A stretch of 64,000 bases of DNA from Janthinobacterium saanense (GCF_014200675.1 NZ_JACHCI010000015.1:1-64000), one strand, 5' to 3'; shown: positions 52,178 to 61,874, numbered from the stretch's first letter. Notes: generated from the sequence alone by a model not told the origin. Made by a program: numbers and translations.

Positions 52178-53169
52178 CACACGCTGATGTCAACGGGGAA
52201 GCGCTGCGCCTGTTTTTGACGGGTGGCAGCGGTTACCTGGGCCGCAACCTGATACGCCATTTCGTGGCGCAGGGCGCGACCGTGGTGGCGCTGGTGCGCA
52301 GCGAGCGCGCCGCCGCCGTGGTCAGGGCCCTGGGCGCCGTGCCGTTTGCGGGCGATCTGCTTGACCCTTTGGCAGAGGGCATGGCAGGCTGCCAGGCGTT
52401 GATCCACGCCGCTGCCGACACCAGCCACGGTTACGCCACGGCGGCCCAGCGCCGCATCAATCTCGATGGCACGCGCCATGTGTTTGCCTCGGCGCGCGCG
52501 GCCGGTATCGCCAGGGCGGTCTATATCAGCAGTGAATCGGTGCTGCTCGATGGTAGTCCGCTGGTCGATGCACGCGAAGACATGCCGTTTCCCGACCATC
52601 CTGCCGGTGCGTATACACGCACCAAGGGCGAGGCCGAACGCATCGCGCTGGCGCTGGCCGGGCCTGGCTTTGCCGTCATCGCCGCACGCCCCCGCTTTTT
52701 GTGGGGCCGCGACGACACCACGGCGCTGCCGCAACTGACGGCGGCTGCGGCGGCCGGCAAGATGGCCTGGCTCGATGGCGGGCGCTATCTGACTTCGACC
52801 ACGCATATCGCCAACGCCTGCGCCGGCGTGGCGCTGGCCCTGGAACGTGGCCGTAGCGGCGAAGCGTATTTTTTGAGCGATGGCGAACCGCAAGAGTTCC
52901 GCCGCTTCATTACCGATTTGCTGGCCACGCAGGGCATCGTGGCGCCCGATAAAAGCGTGCCGCGCTGGCTGGTGCGCGCGATTGCCAGCGTGGGCGACCT
53001 GCTGGCCACTGTCAGCGGCGGACGTTTTACGCCACCCGTGACGCGCCAGCAGCTGGCCACCATGTCGGTCGAAGTCACGCTAAACATCAGCAAGGCGCGC
53101 ATGGAACTGGGTTACCGGCCCGTCATCTCGCGCAGTGTCGGGCTGGCCGAGCTGGTCGCGCCAGGCTGA
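52174..53169 (+). CDS. NAD-dependent epimerase/dehydratase family protein
   Basis: The 331 residues are an extended short-chain dehydrogenase: Rossmann motif LTGGSGYLGRNLIRHFVAQG, active-site AYTRTKGEAER (the YxxxK catalytic pair appears as YTRTK), INLDGTRHVFASARAAG. It resembles NAD(P)-dependent sugar epimerases and 3-beta-HSD-type enzymes; the substrate is not evident. It is in an operon with the TetR gene and is convergent with the TonB receptor, 10 bases away. Confidence 0.85.
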   Translation: MTHADVNGEALRLFLTGGSGYLGRNLIRHFVAQGATVVALVRSERAAAVVRALGAVPFAGDLLDPLAEGMAGCQALIHAAADTSHGYATAAQRRINLDGTRHVFASARAAGIARAVYISSESVLLDGSPLVDAREDMPFPDHPAGAYTRTKGEAERIALALAGPGFAVIAARPRFLWGRDDTTALPQLTAAAAAGKMAWLDGGRYLTSTTHIANACAGVALALERGRSGEAYFLSDGEPQEFRRFITDLLATQGIVAPDKSVPRWLVRAIASVGDLLATVSGGRFTPPVTRQQLATMSVEVTLNISKARMELGYRPVISRSVGLAELVAPG

Positions 53170-53179
53170 GGCCAGCTGT

Positions 53180-55615
53180 CTAGAACGCCATTTTCGCCGA
53201 CAGCAGTGCGTTGACGGGTGCGCCGAAGTGGTTGTTGTCCTGCGTGCTGCCGATGGCCTGGTAGTAGTATTTGTCGAACACATTGTAGACATTGAGCTGG
53301 AACGACAGGCGGGGACTGGCCTGGTACGACGCCATCAGGTCGAGCACCGTGTAGCCGCCCTGGCGCACCGTGACGTCGCCCACGGGATAGCGCATATCGC
53401 TGCGCGTGCGCAGCGAGCCGCCCAGCTTCCACTGCTGGAAGGCGCCCGGCAGACGGTAGCTGGTCGACAGTTTCAGCAGGTGGCGCGGCGTGAGCGTGTC
53501 GTAGCGCGTGCCAGCCTTGCCGGCGTCCGAATCGTGCAGATAGATGGCCGTGTTGTAGGTATAGCCGGCCATCACTTGCCAGTCTGGCGCCAGCGCGCCA
53601 GCCAGTTCGAATTCCGCGCCCCGGCTGCGCACTTCGCCCGTTTGCAGATAGCAGGCAGCGACCTCTGGTCGGCATTGCGACTGCGGCAGTTGCAATGGCA
53701 GGTTTTTCTGATTGATCTGGAACAGCGCCGCGCTGGCTGTCAGGGCGCCGCCAAAGTAGTCGCCCTTGACGCCGGCTTCTGCATTCGTGCCTGTCAGCGG
53801 ATCGAGCAGGGCGCCGCCCGCATCCTGGTAATTTTGCGGCTGGAACACGCCCGACCAGCTGGCGTAGACGGAGTGGGCGCCATCGATGGCGTACACCAGG
53901 CCCGCGTACGGCGTTACCTTGCGCCTGACTTCATAGGCGCTGTCGTCATGCCATTCACCGGCCGTCAGGTGCATGCTGTAGTCGTAGCTGTCGACGCGCG
54001 CGCCCAGCATCGCCGTTAAAGGATCGCTGACGCTGAAGCGGGCCGTCGCGTAGGCGCTGCTCTGCTTTTGCGCCCCCTTGCGCGACCAGACATAGTCCAT
54101 GGCCGGTTTTGGCACGGTCGACGAATTCCAGCTCAAGGGATCGACGACGACGTTGTAATCGCCGGGCCAGCCGCCGGGGCCATCGTTGTCGCGGTTACGG
54201 CGGTAGCTGGCGCCTGCCACCAGTTCATGCGTGCGCCCGAGTAGCTGGAAAGGGCCGCTGGCGTAGGCGTCCAGACTCACTTGCGTTTTCTTGTAGGCGT
54301 AGGCGCCTGCGCCCTGGCCGAAAAGTGCAGAGTCTTCCAGCGGATACAGATAGGTACCCAGCATGTCCATCTTGGTTTGCAGTGCGCGCGCTGTCAGCCG
54401 CGTGCTCCAGCCGCCGCCCAGCTGGTGCTCCAGTTCCGCAAACACGCTGCTGTTCTGTTTGTTCCAATAGGCCCAGTCAGGCGTCATGCGTGCCGAGCGC
54501 GCAAACGGATAAAAGCTGCCGTCGCGCCGCGTCGGTAAGCCGTTCCAGTCTGCGCCGGGATTGTCTTCGCGGCTGCCATAGCCGCCCACGCTGAACAAGG
54601 TGCCCGGCGCCAGGTCGATATCGAGCGTGCCGTAAGCGAGCTTGCGCTCGTGGCGATAGGCTTTCTTGAAGGTGCCGGCATCCTGCACGGCCAGCACGGT
54701 GCGCCCGCGCACGCTGCCCGAGGCATTCAGGGCGCCACCGGCATCGAGTTCGCCCCGGTAGTTATTCCAGCTGCCCGCGCTGACGTTCATCAGCACTTGC
54801 GGCTGCGTGGTGGGGTGCTTGCGCACCAGGTTGATGGTGCCCGAAGGGTTGCCGGTACCCGTCATGATGCCGGAAGCGCCGCGCAGGATTTCCACCCGGT
54901 CGTACATGGCCATGCTGGCCAGGCCCATGGTGTCCTGGTCGAAGGCGATGGGCACGCCATCGGCCATGAAGTTGTTGACTTCAAAGCCGCGCGCGAAAAA
55001 TTGCGTGCGTTCGCCGCCGCCGATCTGGCGCGTGCTCATGCCCGTCGCGTCCAGCGCCACGTCGTCGAGCGACTGGAAGCCGCGGTCGTCGATTTGCTGG
55101 CGCGTCACCACGCTGACCGATTGCGGCGTCTCGCGCGCGGACAGCACGAACTTGCTGGCCGTGCTCATGCTGCGCGTGGTGTAGGAGCCGCTGCCTTCGG
55201 TGACCGTGCCATTGTCGGCACTGGCCGTGACAGCGATGCCAGGCAGGGTTTGCGTGCCATCGGGCAGGGCGGCCGCGCTGATCTTGCGCAGCGCATACGC
55301 GCCGTTGCCCGATTCGACGGCGGCATAGCCGCTACCGGCCAGCAGTTGCGCAAAGCCTGCCTGTAGCGTGTAGCTGCCGCGCAGGCCCGCGCTGCGCAAA
55401 CCTGCCAGCTGGGCAGGATCAAACGACAGGGGCACGCCGGCGCTGGCTGCATAGTCGGCCAGGGCGTCGCCCAGTTTTCCTGCGGCGATGGCATAGCTTT
55501 GCGCCGAGGCAGGGGCGGCGGCTGGCGGGGCGGCGTGGACGGGAGCGCTGGCCAGCATGGCCAGCATGCTGGCAATGGCCAACGGCATGGTGCGGACTTG
55601 TTGGTGCGATGACAT
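53180..55615 (-). CDS. TonB-dependent siderophore receptor with STN signalling domain
   Basis: The 811 residues carry a signal peptide (LAIASMLAMLASAPVHA), an STN domain (about 38-112; LGDALADYAASAGVPLSFDP and AGFAQLLAGSGYAAVESGNG), a plug (SARETPQSVSVVTRQQIDDR; RVEILRGASGIMTGTGNPSG) and barrel ending in MAF. This is the FecA/PupB class, which signals through FecR to a sigma factor. FecR and sigma genes lie directly upstream on the same strand. AAAGGA precedes the ATG. It should import a ferric siderophore and sense its occupancy. Confidence 0.92.
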   Translation of the reverse strand: MSSHQQVRTMPLAIASMLAMLASAPVHAAPPAAAPASAQSYAIAAGKLGDALADYAASAGVPLSFDPAQLAGLRSAGLRGSYTLQAGFAQLLAGSGYAAVESGNGAYALRKISAAALPDGTQTLPGIAVTASADNGTVTEGSGSYTTRSMSTASKFVLSARETPQSVSVVTRQQIDDRGFQSLDDVALDATGMSTRQIGGGERTQFFARGFEVNNFMADGVPIAFDQDTMGLASMAMYDRVEILRGASGIMTGTGNPSGTINLVRKHPTTQPQVLMNVSAGSWNNYRGELDAGGALNASGSVRGRTVLAVQDAGTFKKAYRHERKLAYGTLDIDLAPGTLFSVGGYGSREDNPGADWNGLPTRRDGSFYPFARSARMTPDWAYWNKQNSSVFAELEHQLGGGWSTRLTARALQTKMDMLGTYLYPLEDSALFGQGAGAYAYKKTQVSLDAYASGPFQLLGRTHELVAGASYRRNRDNDGPGGWPGDYNVVVDPLSWNSSTVPKPAMDYVWSRKGAQKQSSAYATARFSVSDPLTAMLGARVDSYDYSMHLTAGEWHDDSAYEVRRKVTPYAGLVYAIDGAHSVYASWSGVFQPQNYQDAGGALLDPLTGTNAEAGVKGDYFGGALTASAALFQINQKNLPLQLPQSQCRPEVAACYLQTGEVRSRGAEFELAGALAPDWQVMAGYTYNTAIYLHDSDAGKAGTRYDTLTPRHLLKLSTSYRLPGAFQQWKLGGSLRTRSDMRYPVGDVTVRQGGYTVLDLMASYQASPRLSFQLNVYNVFDKYYYQAIGSTQDNNHFGAPVNALLSAKMAF

Positions 55616-55720
55616 GGATTTCCTTTACGGTATAGGGGATGACAGCGCGTGCTGCCTGTGCGCTGTCATCCTGTACACCGGACGAGCATGGGAAAAGTGT
55701 CACTGCGGCGGCGATTATTT

Positions 55721-56653
55721 TTAAAGGGCGCGCTCGATGGTGATCCAGTACGGTCCTACGCTGCTCATTTGCACGGGCAGGGTCTGGCGCAGCAGGACCA
55801 GGCTGCGCGCGAAATCGTGTACGGGAAAGGCGCCTGAAACGCGCAGGCTGGCGACGGCAGGATCGCAGCGCACGATGCCGTGCCGGTAGCGCCCCAGTTC
55901 GGCCAGCAAGGTATCGAGGCGCATGTCTTTTGCCACCAGCATGCCCTTGTCCCACAGGGCCAGGCTGGCGCCCAGCGGCCGCGGCGGGGCGATATCGTGC
56001 TGTGTAAATTCCACTTCCTCGCCCGCCTGTGCTGTGTACGTGCCACCGGCGTGGGCTGGCGTGATGGCTACTGCGCCATTGAATACGCTGAGCCTGGAAG
56101 CGGCGTCCAGCAGGCGCACGGCAAAACGCGAATCGATGGCGCGCATGGCGCCGTGCTGCGTGGTGACGTCCAGTGATTGACGGCCGGTGCTGACCAGGAT
56201 GGACCCTGCCAGCAGGTGTACCTGGCGCGTCGCCCCGGCAAGACGCAGCTTGACGGCGCTGGCGGTATCGAGCACCAGCCGCGTGCCGTCCGCCAGGTCC
56301 AGCGTGCTCCGTTCACCCGTCGCGGTGCGCAAATCAGCCGTCCATAGCGGCGCCTGGCGCCAGGCCAGCCAGCCGGCTGGCGCGGCGGCCAGCATCAGCC
56401 CCAGTACCCGCAGCGCCTGGCGGCGCCGTGGAGCGTCCAGGCGCGACAGGGTGCGGCGCGTGGTCTCGGCAGGCAGGCTGGCAAAGTCGCCCAGCACGGC
56501 TTCGGCGCGCTGCCAGGCGGCTGCGTGCTGGGGACTGGCAGTGCGCCAGCGCTCGAAGTCGGCCCGCGCTTGCGCGCTTGCCTCTCCGGACTGCAAGCAC
56601 ACCAGCCAGTCGGCCGCTTCGGCCAGCACCGCCATCGACGGCGCTGTGTTCAT
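55721..56653 (-). CDS. FecR family anti-sigma/sensor protein
   Basis: The 310 residues have a soluble N-terminal anti-sigma region, one membrane helix (about 75-100; LRVLGLMLAAAPAGWLAW) and a periplasmic FecR domain (TGERSTLDLADGTRLVLDTA; LHGAMRAIDSRFAV-like QHGAMRAIDSRFAVRLLDA) with a C-terminal STN-contact region. It lies four bases overlapped with the sigma gene (ATGA) and upstream of the STN-bearing receptor, forming a cell-surface signalling cascade. Confidence 0.9.
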   Translation of the reverse strand: MNTAPSMAVLAEAADWLVCLQSGEASAQARADFERWRTASPQHAAAWQRAEAVLGDFASLPAETTRRTLSRLDAPRRRQALRVLGLMLAAAPAGWLAWRQAPLWTADLRTATGERSTLDLADGTRLVLDTASAVKLRLAGATRQVHLLAGSILVSTGRQSLDVTTQHGAMRAIDSRFAVRLLDAASRLSVFNGAVAITPAHAGGTYTAQAGEEVEFTQHDIAPPRPLGASLALWDKGMLVAKDMRLDTLLAELGRYRHGIVRCDPAVASLRVSGAFPVHDFARSLVLLRQTLPVQMSSVGPYWITIERAL

Positions 56654-57153
56654 GCCGCCGCCAGACAGGCCAGAAAACCCTTGCGCATATGGCGCTTGAT
56701 GGTGGCCAGCGACAGTTGCTGGCGTTCGGCGATCTGCTGGTAAGTCAGTTCGTCGAGCTGCGCCATCAGGAAAATTTCACGCGTCTGCTCCGGCAAGGAG
56801 CGCAGCATGGCGTCGATGCGGAGCAGTGTTTCCAGCACCATCAGCCGCGTTTCCGGCGAGGGCGCCAGCGGCTCGGGCAGAAGGGCTATGGTGTCGAGGT
56901 AGGCCCGTTCCACCTCTTGCCGACGCCAGTGGTCGACCAGCAAGCCCTTGGCGATATGCGTCAGAAAGGCGCGCGGCTGCTCGCCGATCGCTGCGCTGCG
57001 CCGTGACTGCAGCAAGCGCACATAGGTGTCGTGCGCCAGGTCCGCAGCCTGGCTGGCATCGCCGAGCTTGCGGCGCAGCCAGCCCTGCAGCCAACCGTGA
57101 TGGTCGTTATACAGGGTGGCGATGGACTGGGGCGAGGGCGCTGCAGCGGACAT
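56650..57153 (-). CDS. ECF sigma factor, FecI-like
   Basis: The 167 residues have ECF regions 2 (DASQAADLAHDTYVRLLQSR, binding the -10) and 4 (LPEQTREIFLMAQLDELTYQ; RQQLSLATIKRHMRKGFLAC, a helix-turn-helix). It directs RNA polymerase to receptor promoters when FecR relays the siderophore signal. A perfect 7-1-7 Fur-type palindrome at 57172-57186 lies just upstream, so it should be iron-repressed as well. It starts the sigma/FecR operon. Confidence 0.92.
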   Translation of the reverse strand: MSAAAPSPQSIATLYNDHHGWLQGWLRRKLGDASQAADLAHDTYVRLLQSRRSAAIGEQPRAFLTHIAKGLLVDHWRRQEVERAYLDTIALLPEPLAPSPETRLMVLETLLRIDAMLRSLPEQTREIFLMAQLDELTYQQIAERQQLSLATIKRHMRKGFLACLAAA

Positions 57154-57171
57154 GGATCAGGAGTATATAAA

Positions 57172-57186
57172 TGAGAATTATTCTCA
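57172..57186 (-). promoter_or_regulatory. Perfect Fur-type palindrome upstream of ECF sigma gene
   Basis: TGAGAATTATTCTCA is a perfect 7-1-7 palindrome of the Fur-box type, 19 bases before the sigma-factor start. It lies between the sigma promoter side and a long spacer. Fur binding is inferred. Confidence 0.75.
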
Positions 57187-57492
57187 ATTATAATGAATCG
57201 CTTGCCTGCATGGCAAGGCTGTCGTGAAGCTTGTGGCCGTATCGCCACGCTGGCGGGATGGCAAACAGCAGACTGGAAGTCTGTTCTTTTATCCGGCTTG
57301 GCAGCACAGATGCCGGGAGCGCGAGTCCAGCAGTGGTAGTGGTGTGGGGTTGAAAACGATGCTGTAAAAACAAGCATCCTGCCGTGTGCCGCGATTCGTA
57401 AATTGGTGAAAAAATGCAATTGACTAGTTGGCAGCAGTTCTCGCCAGTCCGGCGCCACGCGCGCCGCCGAATTTTCATCGCAAAGGAGCATC
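57187..57492. other. Spacer between ECF sigma gene and glucose dehydrogenase
   Basis: About 306 bases without a convincing gene. A short hairpin, CAGACT and AGTCTG around GGA at 57269-57283, is followed by TTCTTTTA and may be a weak terminator-like element for anything reading rightwards. AAAGGAG just before 57493 is the ribosome site of the dehydrogenase. Confidence 0.4.
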
Positions 57493-59931
57493 ATGACTAC
57501 TCACTCCCGGCCGGGACCGTTGTTGCTCATTACCGGCGTTGTTTTTATCCTGTTGGGACTGGCGCTAGCCGGCGGCGGGGCCTGGCTCGTTTATCTCGGC
57601 GGTTCCTGGTATTACGTGCTGGCCGGCATAGGCTTGCTGATCGCGGGCGCGCTGGTGCTCAAGGGCAGGCGCAGCGTGCAGGCTTTCCTGGCTTTCTTGC
57701 TACTTGTCACGCTGGTGTGGTCCGTGGTCGAAGTCAAGTTCGACTGGTGGCAATTGCTGCCGCGCCTCGATATCTGGTTTGTCGCCGCTGTCTGGCTGCT
57801 GCTGCCGTTTGTCGACCGGCGCCTGGGCACGCCTGACCCCAGTTATACGAAAAAGCGCGAAGCAGGCAAGACAGCCCTGCTGGTCGCCGTCGGCGCCACC
57901 CTGGCCGTGGGCGTGTTTGCCCTGTTCCAGGATTACACCACCTTGCATGGTGAGGTGCCGGATGAAAACATGGCCGCCGCGCCGCAAGGCGATTTCGCGC
58001 CTGGCGTGGCGCATAACGACTGGTCCGCGTATGGCCGCTCCGGTTATGGCGACCGCTATTCGCCAGCGAACCAGATCACACCGGCCAATGCATCGCAGCT
58101 GAAACAGGCCTGGGTGTATCACACGGGCGACTTCAAGGGGCCGAACGACCCGGGTGAAATCGCCAATGAAGTCACGCCGCTGAAGGTCAACGGCTTGCTC
58201 TACCTGTGCACTCCGCACAATATCGTGATTGCGCTGGACCCGGACTCGGGCAAGGAAGTGTGGCGCCACGATCCCAAGATCAACCGCGATGCCAAAACTT
58301 ACCAGCACATGATCTGCCGTGGCGTGGCCTATTGGGACGTCAACGCGGGCCGCGCCAAGAATGATCCGGCGCCCGAAGCGGCAACCATGGAATGCCCGCG
58401 CCGCATCCTGGCGCCCACCATGGATGCCACCCTGATCGCCGTCAATGCCGACACGGGCGAATCGTGCAAAAGCTTTGGCGAAAATGGCGTGATCGGCCTG
58501 TACCACGGCATGGGCATGAAAAAGCGGGGCTTCTTGATGCCGACCTCGCCGCCGGCCGTGTCGCAAAAGATCGTGGTGATGGCCGCCAGCGTGACGGACA
58601 ACGATTCTACCGACGAGCCATCGGGCGTGATCCGTGGCTACGATCCCGTCACCGGCAAGCTGGTGTGGAACTGGGATGCGTCCAATCCCGACGACACGGA
58701 GCCGATTGCCGACGGCAAGACCTACACGAATAATTCACCCAATTCCTGGGGCGTGTCCAGCATCGATGAAAAGCTGGGCATGGTGTATGTTCCGATGGGC
58801 AATGAAACGCCCGATACCTGGGGCGGCAACCGCAATCCGCACGGTGAGAAATACAATAGTGCCATCGTTGCGCTGGACCTGGCCACCGGCAAGGTGCGCT
58901 GGGTCTACCAGACCGTGCACCACGATATCTGGGACATGGACATCGGCGGCCAGCCGACCCTGGTCGATATCGATACGCCCAAAGGCCGCGTGCCCTCCGT
59001 GGTGGCGACCACCAAGCGCGGTGATATTTACGTGATCGACCGCCGCGACGGCAGCCTGGTGGTGCCTGCGCCCGAAAAACCCGTGCCCAATACCAATCCA
59101 TCCGCCGGCGACCGGCTGTCGCCCACCCAGCCATTTTCCGAGCTGACCTTCTTGCCTGAAAAACATATCAGCGAGACGGATATGTGGGGCACCACGCCAT
59201 TCGATCAGCTGGCCTGCCGCATCACGTTCCGCTCGCATCGCTATGAAGGTCCGTTCACGCCGCAGACGGCGGCCAGTGGCAAGATCAAGGGCGCCATCAT
59301 TTCGCCTGGTCCGCTGGGCATCTTCGAGTGGGGCGGGGCGACCGTCGATCCGGTGCGCCAGTTGCTGATCGTGAACCCGGACTACATGGGTTTCCTGGAA
59401 CGGCTGGTGCCGCGCGATCAGGCGGACGTGAAGGGCGGTTCGGGCACGGAAATGGGCTTGCAGCCGCAGACAGGCACGCCATTTGCCGTGGAAATCAAGC
59501 CTTTCCTGTCGCCGCTGGGTTTCCCTTGCCAGGCGCCGCCATGGGGTTATGTGGCCGCCGTCGACTTGCGCACCATGAAAAAAATCTGGATGCACAAGAA
59601 CGGCACCACCATGGATAGCGCCCCCGTGCCGATTCCGCTGCCGCTGGGCGTGCCCAGCCTGGGTGGCATGAGCACCACCGGCGGCGGCGTGGCATTCCTC
59701 AGCAGCACGCTCGACTATTACATCCGTGGCTACGATGTGCGCAACGGCAAAGTAGTCTGGAAAGCCCGCTTGCCGGCTGGCGGACAAGCTACGCCGATGA
59801 GCTATATCTCCGACAAGACCGGCCGCCAGTACGTGGTCGTCATGGCCGGTGGCCACGGTTCGCTGGGCACCAAGATGGGCGATAGTCTGGTCGCGTTTGC
59901 CTTGCCTGATGAGGCGGTGAAAGGCAAGTAA
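57493..59931 (+). CDS. gcd: Membrane-bound PQQ-dependent glucose/quinate/shikimate dehydrogenase
   Basis: The 812 residues have an N-terminal membrane domain of four to five helices (about 1-140; LLITGVVFILLGLALAGGGA, LIAGALVLKGRRSVQAFLAF) and a periplasmic eight-bladed PQQ propeller with the family start NDWSAYGRSGYGDRYSPANQ, LNTGFGENG-type GESCKSFGENGVIGLYHG, and WDMDIGGQPTLVDIDTPKGR, YYIRGYDVRNGKVVWKARLP near the end. It oxidises glucose to gluconolactone (or a related polyol acid) and passes electrons to ubiquinone. AAAGGAG precedes the ATG. No pqq biosynthesis genes are in the window. A perfect hairpin follows its stop. Confidence 0.93.
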   Translation: MTTHSRPGPLLLITGVVFILLGLALAGGGAWLVYLGGSWYYVLAGIGLLIAGALVLKGRRSVQAFLAFLLLVTLVWSVVEVKFDWWQLLPRLDIWFVAAVWLLLPFVDRRLGTPDPSYTKKREAGKTALLVAVGATLAVGVFALFQDYTTLHGEVPDENMAAAPQGDFAPGVAHNDWSAYGRSGYGDRYSPANQITPANASQLKQAWVYHTGDFKGPNDPGEIANEVTPLKVNGLLYLCTPHNIVIALDPDSGKEVWRHDPKINRDAKTYQHMICRGVAYWDVNAGRAKNDPAPEAATMECPRRILAPTMDATLIAVNADTGESCKSFGENGVIGLYHGMGMKKRGFLMPTSPPAVSQKIVVMAASVTDNDSTDEPSGVIRGYDPVTGKLVWNWDASNPDDTEPIADGKTYTNNSPNSWGVSSIDEKLGMVYVPMGNETPDTWGGNRNPHGEKYNSAIVALDLATGKVRWVYQTVHHDIWDMDIGGQPTLVDIDTPKGRVPSVVATTKRGDIYVIDRRDGSLVVPAPEKPVPNTNPSAGDRLSPTQPFSELTFLPEKHISETDMWGTTPFDQLACRITFRSHRYEGPFTPQTAASGKIKGAIISPGPLGIFEWGGATVDPVRQLLIVNPDYMGFLERLVPRDQADVKGGSGTEMGLQPQTGTPFAVEIKPFLSPLGFPCQAPPWGYVAAVDLRTMKKIWMHKNGTTMDSAPVPIPLPLGVPSLGGMSTTGGGVAFLSSTLDYYIRGYDVRNGKVVWKARLPAGGQATPMSYISDKTGRQYVVVMAGGHGSLGTKMGDSLVAFALPDEAVKGK

Positions 59932-59959
59932 GGCCCTATGCAAGATGGCGCAAGTCAAT

Positions 59960-59990
59960 CTGCGGCACGGCCAGTCTGGCCGTGCCGCAG
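59960..59990. terminator. Perfect hairpin after glucose dehydrogenase
   Basis: CTGCGGCACGGCCA pairs perfectly with TGGCCGTGCCGCAG (14-base stem) around a 3-base GTC loop, 28 bases after the dehydrogenase stop and before the convergent DUF3300 stop. No long T-run follows, so it may act as a strong-stem, weak-tail bidirectional terminator. Confidence 0.6.
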
Positions 59991-60014
59991 TGCTTTCAAG
60001 CCGCAACAGTGCGC

Positions 60015-61874
60015 TTAGTTGCGCTTTTCTTCCCGCTCTTTGGGATGATGATCAGCTTCATGGTGCTGGTTTTGCGGGTGAGCTTGCGGCTGGTGCTGTG
60101 CTTGTGGCCGCGGTTCTGGCCGCGGTTCCGCCCGCGCTGGCGCTTGCTCCCGGCGCATTTCCGGAGCGGGCCGGTTCATTTCCTGATGGAACTGCTGGCC
60201 GCCGTTAGGCCTGTCGAATTGCTGATGCGGCTGGTTCTGCACATGTTGCGGCGCAGGCGATGGCTGAGGCTGCTGCTGCCTTGCCGTTTGCTGATTGCCG
60301 CCGAAGGCATGCTGGTTCGGGTTTGCCGGCGGACGTGCAACCTCAGGATTGTGCTGCGCTGCCGGCCCATGGTTCAAGGCATTCTGCTCCAGCTGAGCCA
60401 TCGGCCGGCCATGCTGGACAGGCTCGCCGCCACCGGGGCGTTGCGCTGCGGCTTCAGGCCGGGCCTGATTCTGCATGGCATGTTGTGATCCTGGCCGCAG
60501 CAGCTGATTGCTGCTGGCTGCCGTCGGCGGGCCGCCGGCAGCAAAATTCCTGCCGAAATTCGGCCTTGCCATGTTGTTCAAGTCCGCTGGTCCGTGATTG
60601 CCCCCTGGGTTTGCGGCAAACGCATTCGGACCCGGATGCCCTTGTTGCTGGCTGCCTGGCGCAGCAAAATTCGGCCGTGTCATGTTGCTGAAGTCTGCCG
60701 GTCCGTGATTGCCTCTGGGCATGGTTGCAAACGATCCGCCATTCGGACCCGGATGCAATGGCTGCGGATTGGCTGGCGCGGCAAAATTCGGACGGGCCGC
60801 GTTGAAATTGGCGGGACCTGCGCCCGGCTGGGCAGGGTTAGGGGCAGCGAAATGATTACGCGTATTGTTGTTGATGACAGTGTTGTTGTAATTGTTGGTG
60901 ACGCGATTGACGATCGTGGTGGAACGCGACACATAGGTATTGTTGTTGTACACCACCGCCGGCCGATGCCAGCCGTTCGGACCGCCGCCATTCCAGTTGC
61001 CGCCACCACCACCGCCACCCCAGTGCATGCCCCAGGAATTCCAGCCCCAGTGGTGCGTTTCGATCAAGGCGCCGACGGCGATCCCCAGGCCGAAGGTCAG
61101 CACGCCTGCGGTGACGACGTCACCTGGCGGATAGTAGGCCGGTGGCGGTGCGTAGGAATAGCCTGGATAGACCGGCATCGGCTGGCCGTAGACGACGGCC
61201 GGATTATAGGCCGGCACGTAGACCACAGCCGAATCGGCCGGCTCGATCACGATCGTTTCTGGCGGTGGCGGCACCATTTCAGGGCCAGTGTAGTAGGCCG
61301 GCTCGTTTGGCGGTGGCGCATAGCCGGCCGGCGGCGCTGCCTGCACGCGTGGCGCCGTGGCGATGCGCTGCTGCTTGTTGCTCTTCAGGTTGCCGCTGGC
61401 GGCTGCCCGCTGGCGCATCACCTGGATCGCATTCATGACATCGGTTGGATCGTTGACATAGGCGTCGCCCAGCGCCGACGTCCAGGGGATATTGTGCGCC
61501 ATCTGGTCCAGCACGCCAGGGAACTGGGTCAAGCCCTTGACGCTGACATCCCAGGGCTGCTGATTGGCGGCGTCCTGCAGCGGCTTGCCTTTCAAGTTCT
61601 TGTTTTGTGCCAGCCAGTTGTCGGCGGCGGTGACCTGGTCGGGATAGCTTGACGCTGCCAGCACTTGCGCCACCAGCTTGTCCGGGAACAGGGCAATCGG
61701 CCCGACCAGCTGGTAAAGCTGGTCGGCGGTGGGCGGAACATAGGCAGGAGCCGCTTGCGACGGCGCAGCAGGTGCGGCGGCATCGGGTTTTTTGTCGCAA
61801 GCGGTCAGTGACAACAGTGCGACGCAAACGGAAGCGCCGAGTAACACTGATGTCGTTTTTTTATTGTTAGCCAT
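60015..61874 (-). CDS. DUF3300 domain-containing lipoprotein with internal repeats
   Basis: The 619 residues start with a signal and lipobox (LLGASVCVALLSLTAC, lipidated Cys26) and a DUF3300 domain (about 48-180; QLVGPIALFPDKLVAQVLAA, SSYPDQVTAADNWLAQNKNL), followed by a Pro/Tyr-rich stretch, a Gly-rich hinge, an Asn-rich stretch and a long disordered Gln/His/Pro-rich C-terminus. Two to three copies of a ~37-residue repeat (GPADFSNMTRPNFAAPG-type units with NHGPAD and HPGPN) lie around residues 345-440. The function is unknown; the lipobox and low-complexity tail suit an outer-membrane or surface-exposed protein. Convergent with the glucose dehydrogenase. Confidence 0.85.
   Translation of the reverse strand: MANNKKTTSVLLGASVCVALLSLTACDKKPDAAAPAAPSQAAPAYVPPTADQLYQLVGPIALFPDKLVAQVLAASSYPDQVTAADNWLAQNKNLKGKPLQDAANQQPWDVSVKGLTQFPGVLDQMAHNIPWTSALGDAYVNDPTDVMNAIQVMRQRAAASGNLKSNKQQRIATAPRVQAAPPAGYAPPPNEPAYYTGPEMVPPPPETIVIEPADSAVVYVPAYNPAVVYGQPMPVYPGYSYAPPPAYYPPGDVVTAGVLTFGLGIAVGALIETHHWGWNSWGMHWGGGGGGGNWNGGGPNGWHRPAVVYNNNTYVSRSTTIVNRVTNNYNNTVINNNTRNHFAAPNPAQPGAGPANFNAARPNFAAPANPQPLHPGPNGGSFATMPRGNHGPADFSNMTRPNFAAPGSQQQGHPGPNAFAANPGGNHGPADLNNMARPNFGRNFAAGGPPTAASSNQLLRPGSQHAMQNQARPEAAAQRPGGGEPVQHGRPMAQLEQNALNHGPAAQHNPEVARPPANPNQHAFGGNQQTARQQQPQPSPAPQHVQNQPHQQFDRPNGGQQFHQEMNRPAPEMRREQAPARAEPRPEPRPQAQHQPQAHPQNQHHEADHHPKEREEKRN

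Noticed and set aside
57269..57283. Short hairpin with T-rich tail as a firm terminator
   Set aside because: The stem is only six bases and nothing is transcribed into it from a known gene end in that direction; kept only as a note in the spacer entry.
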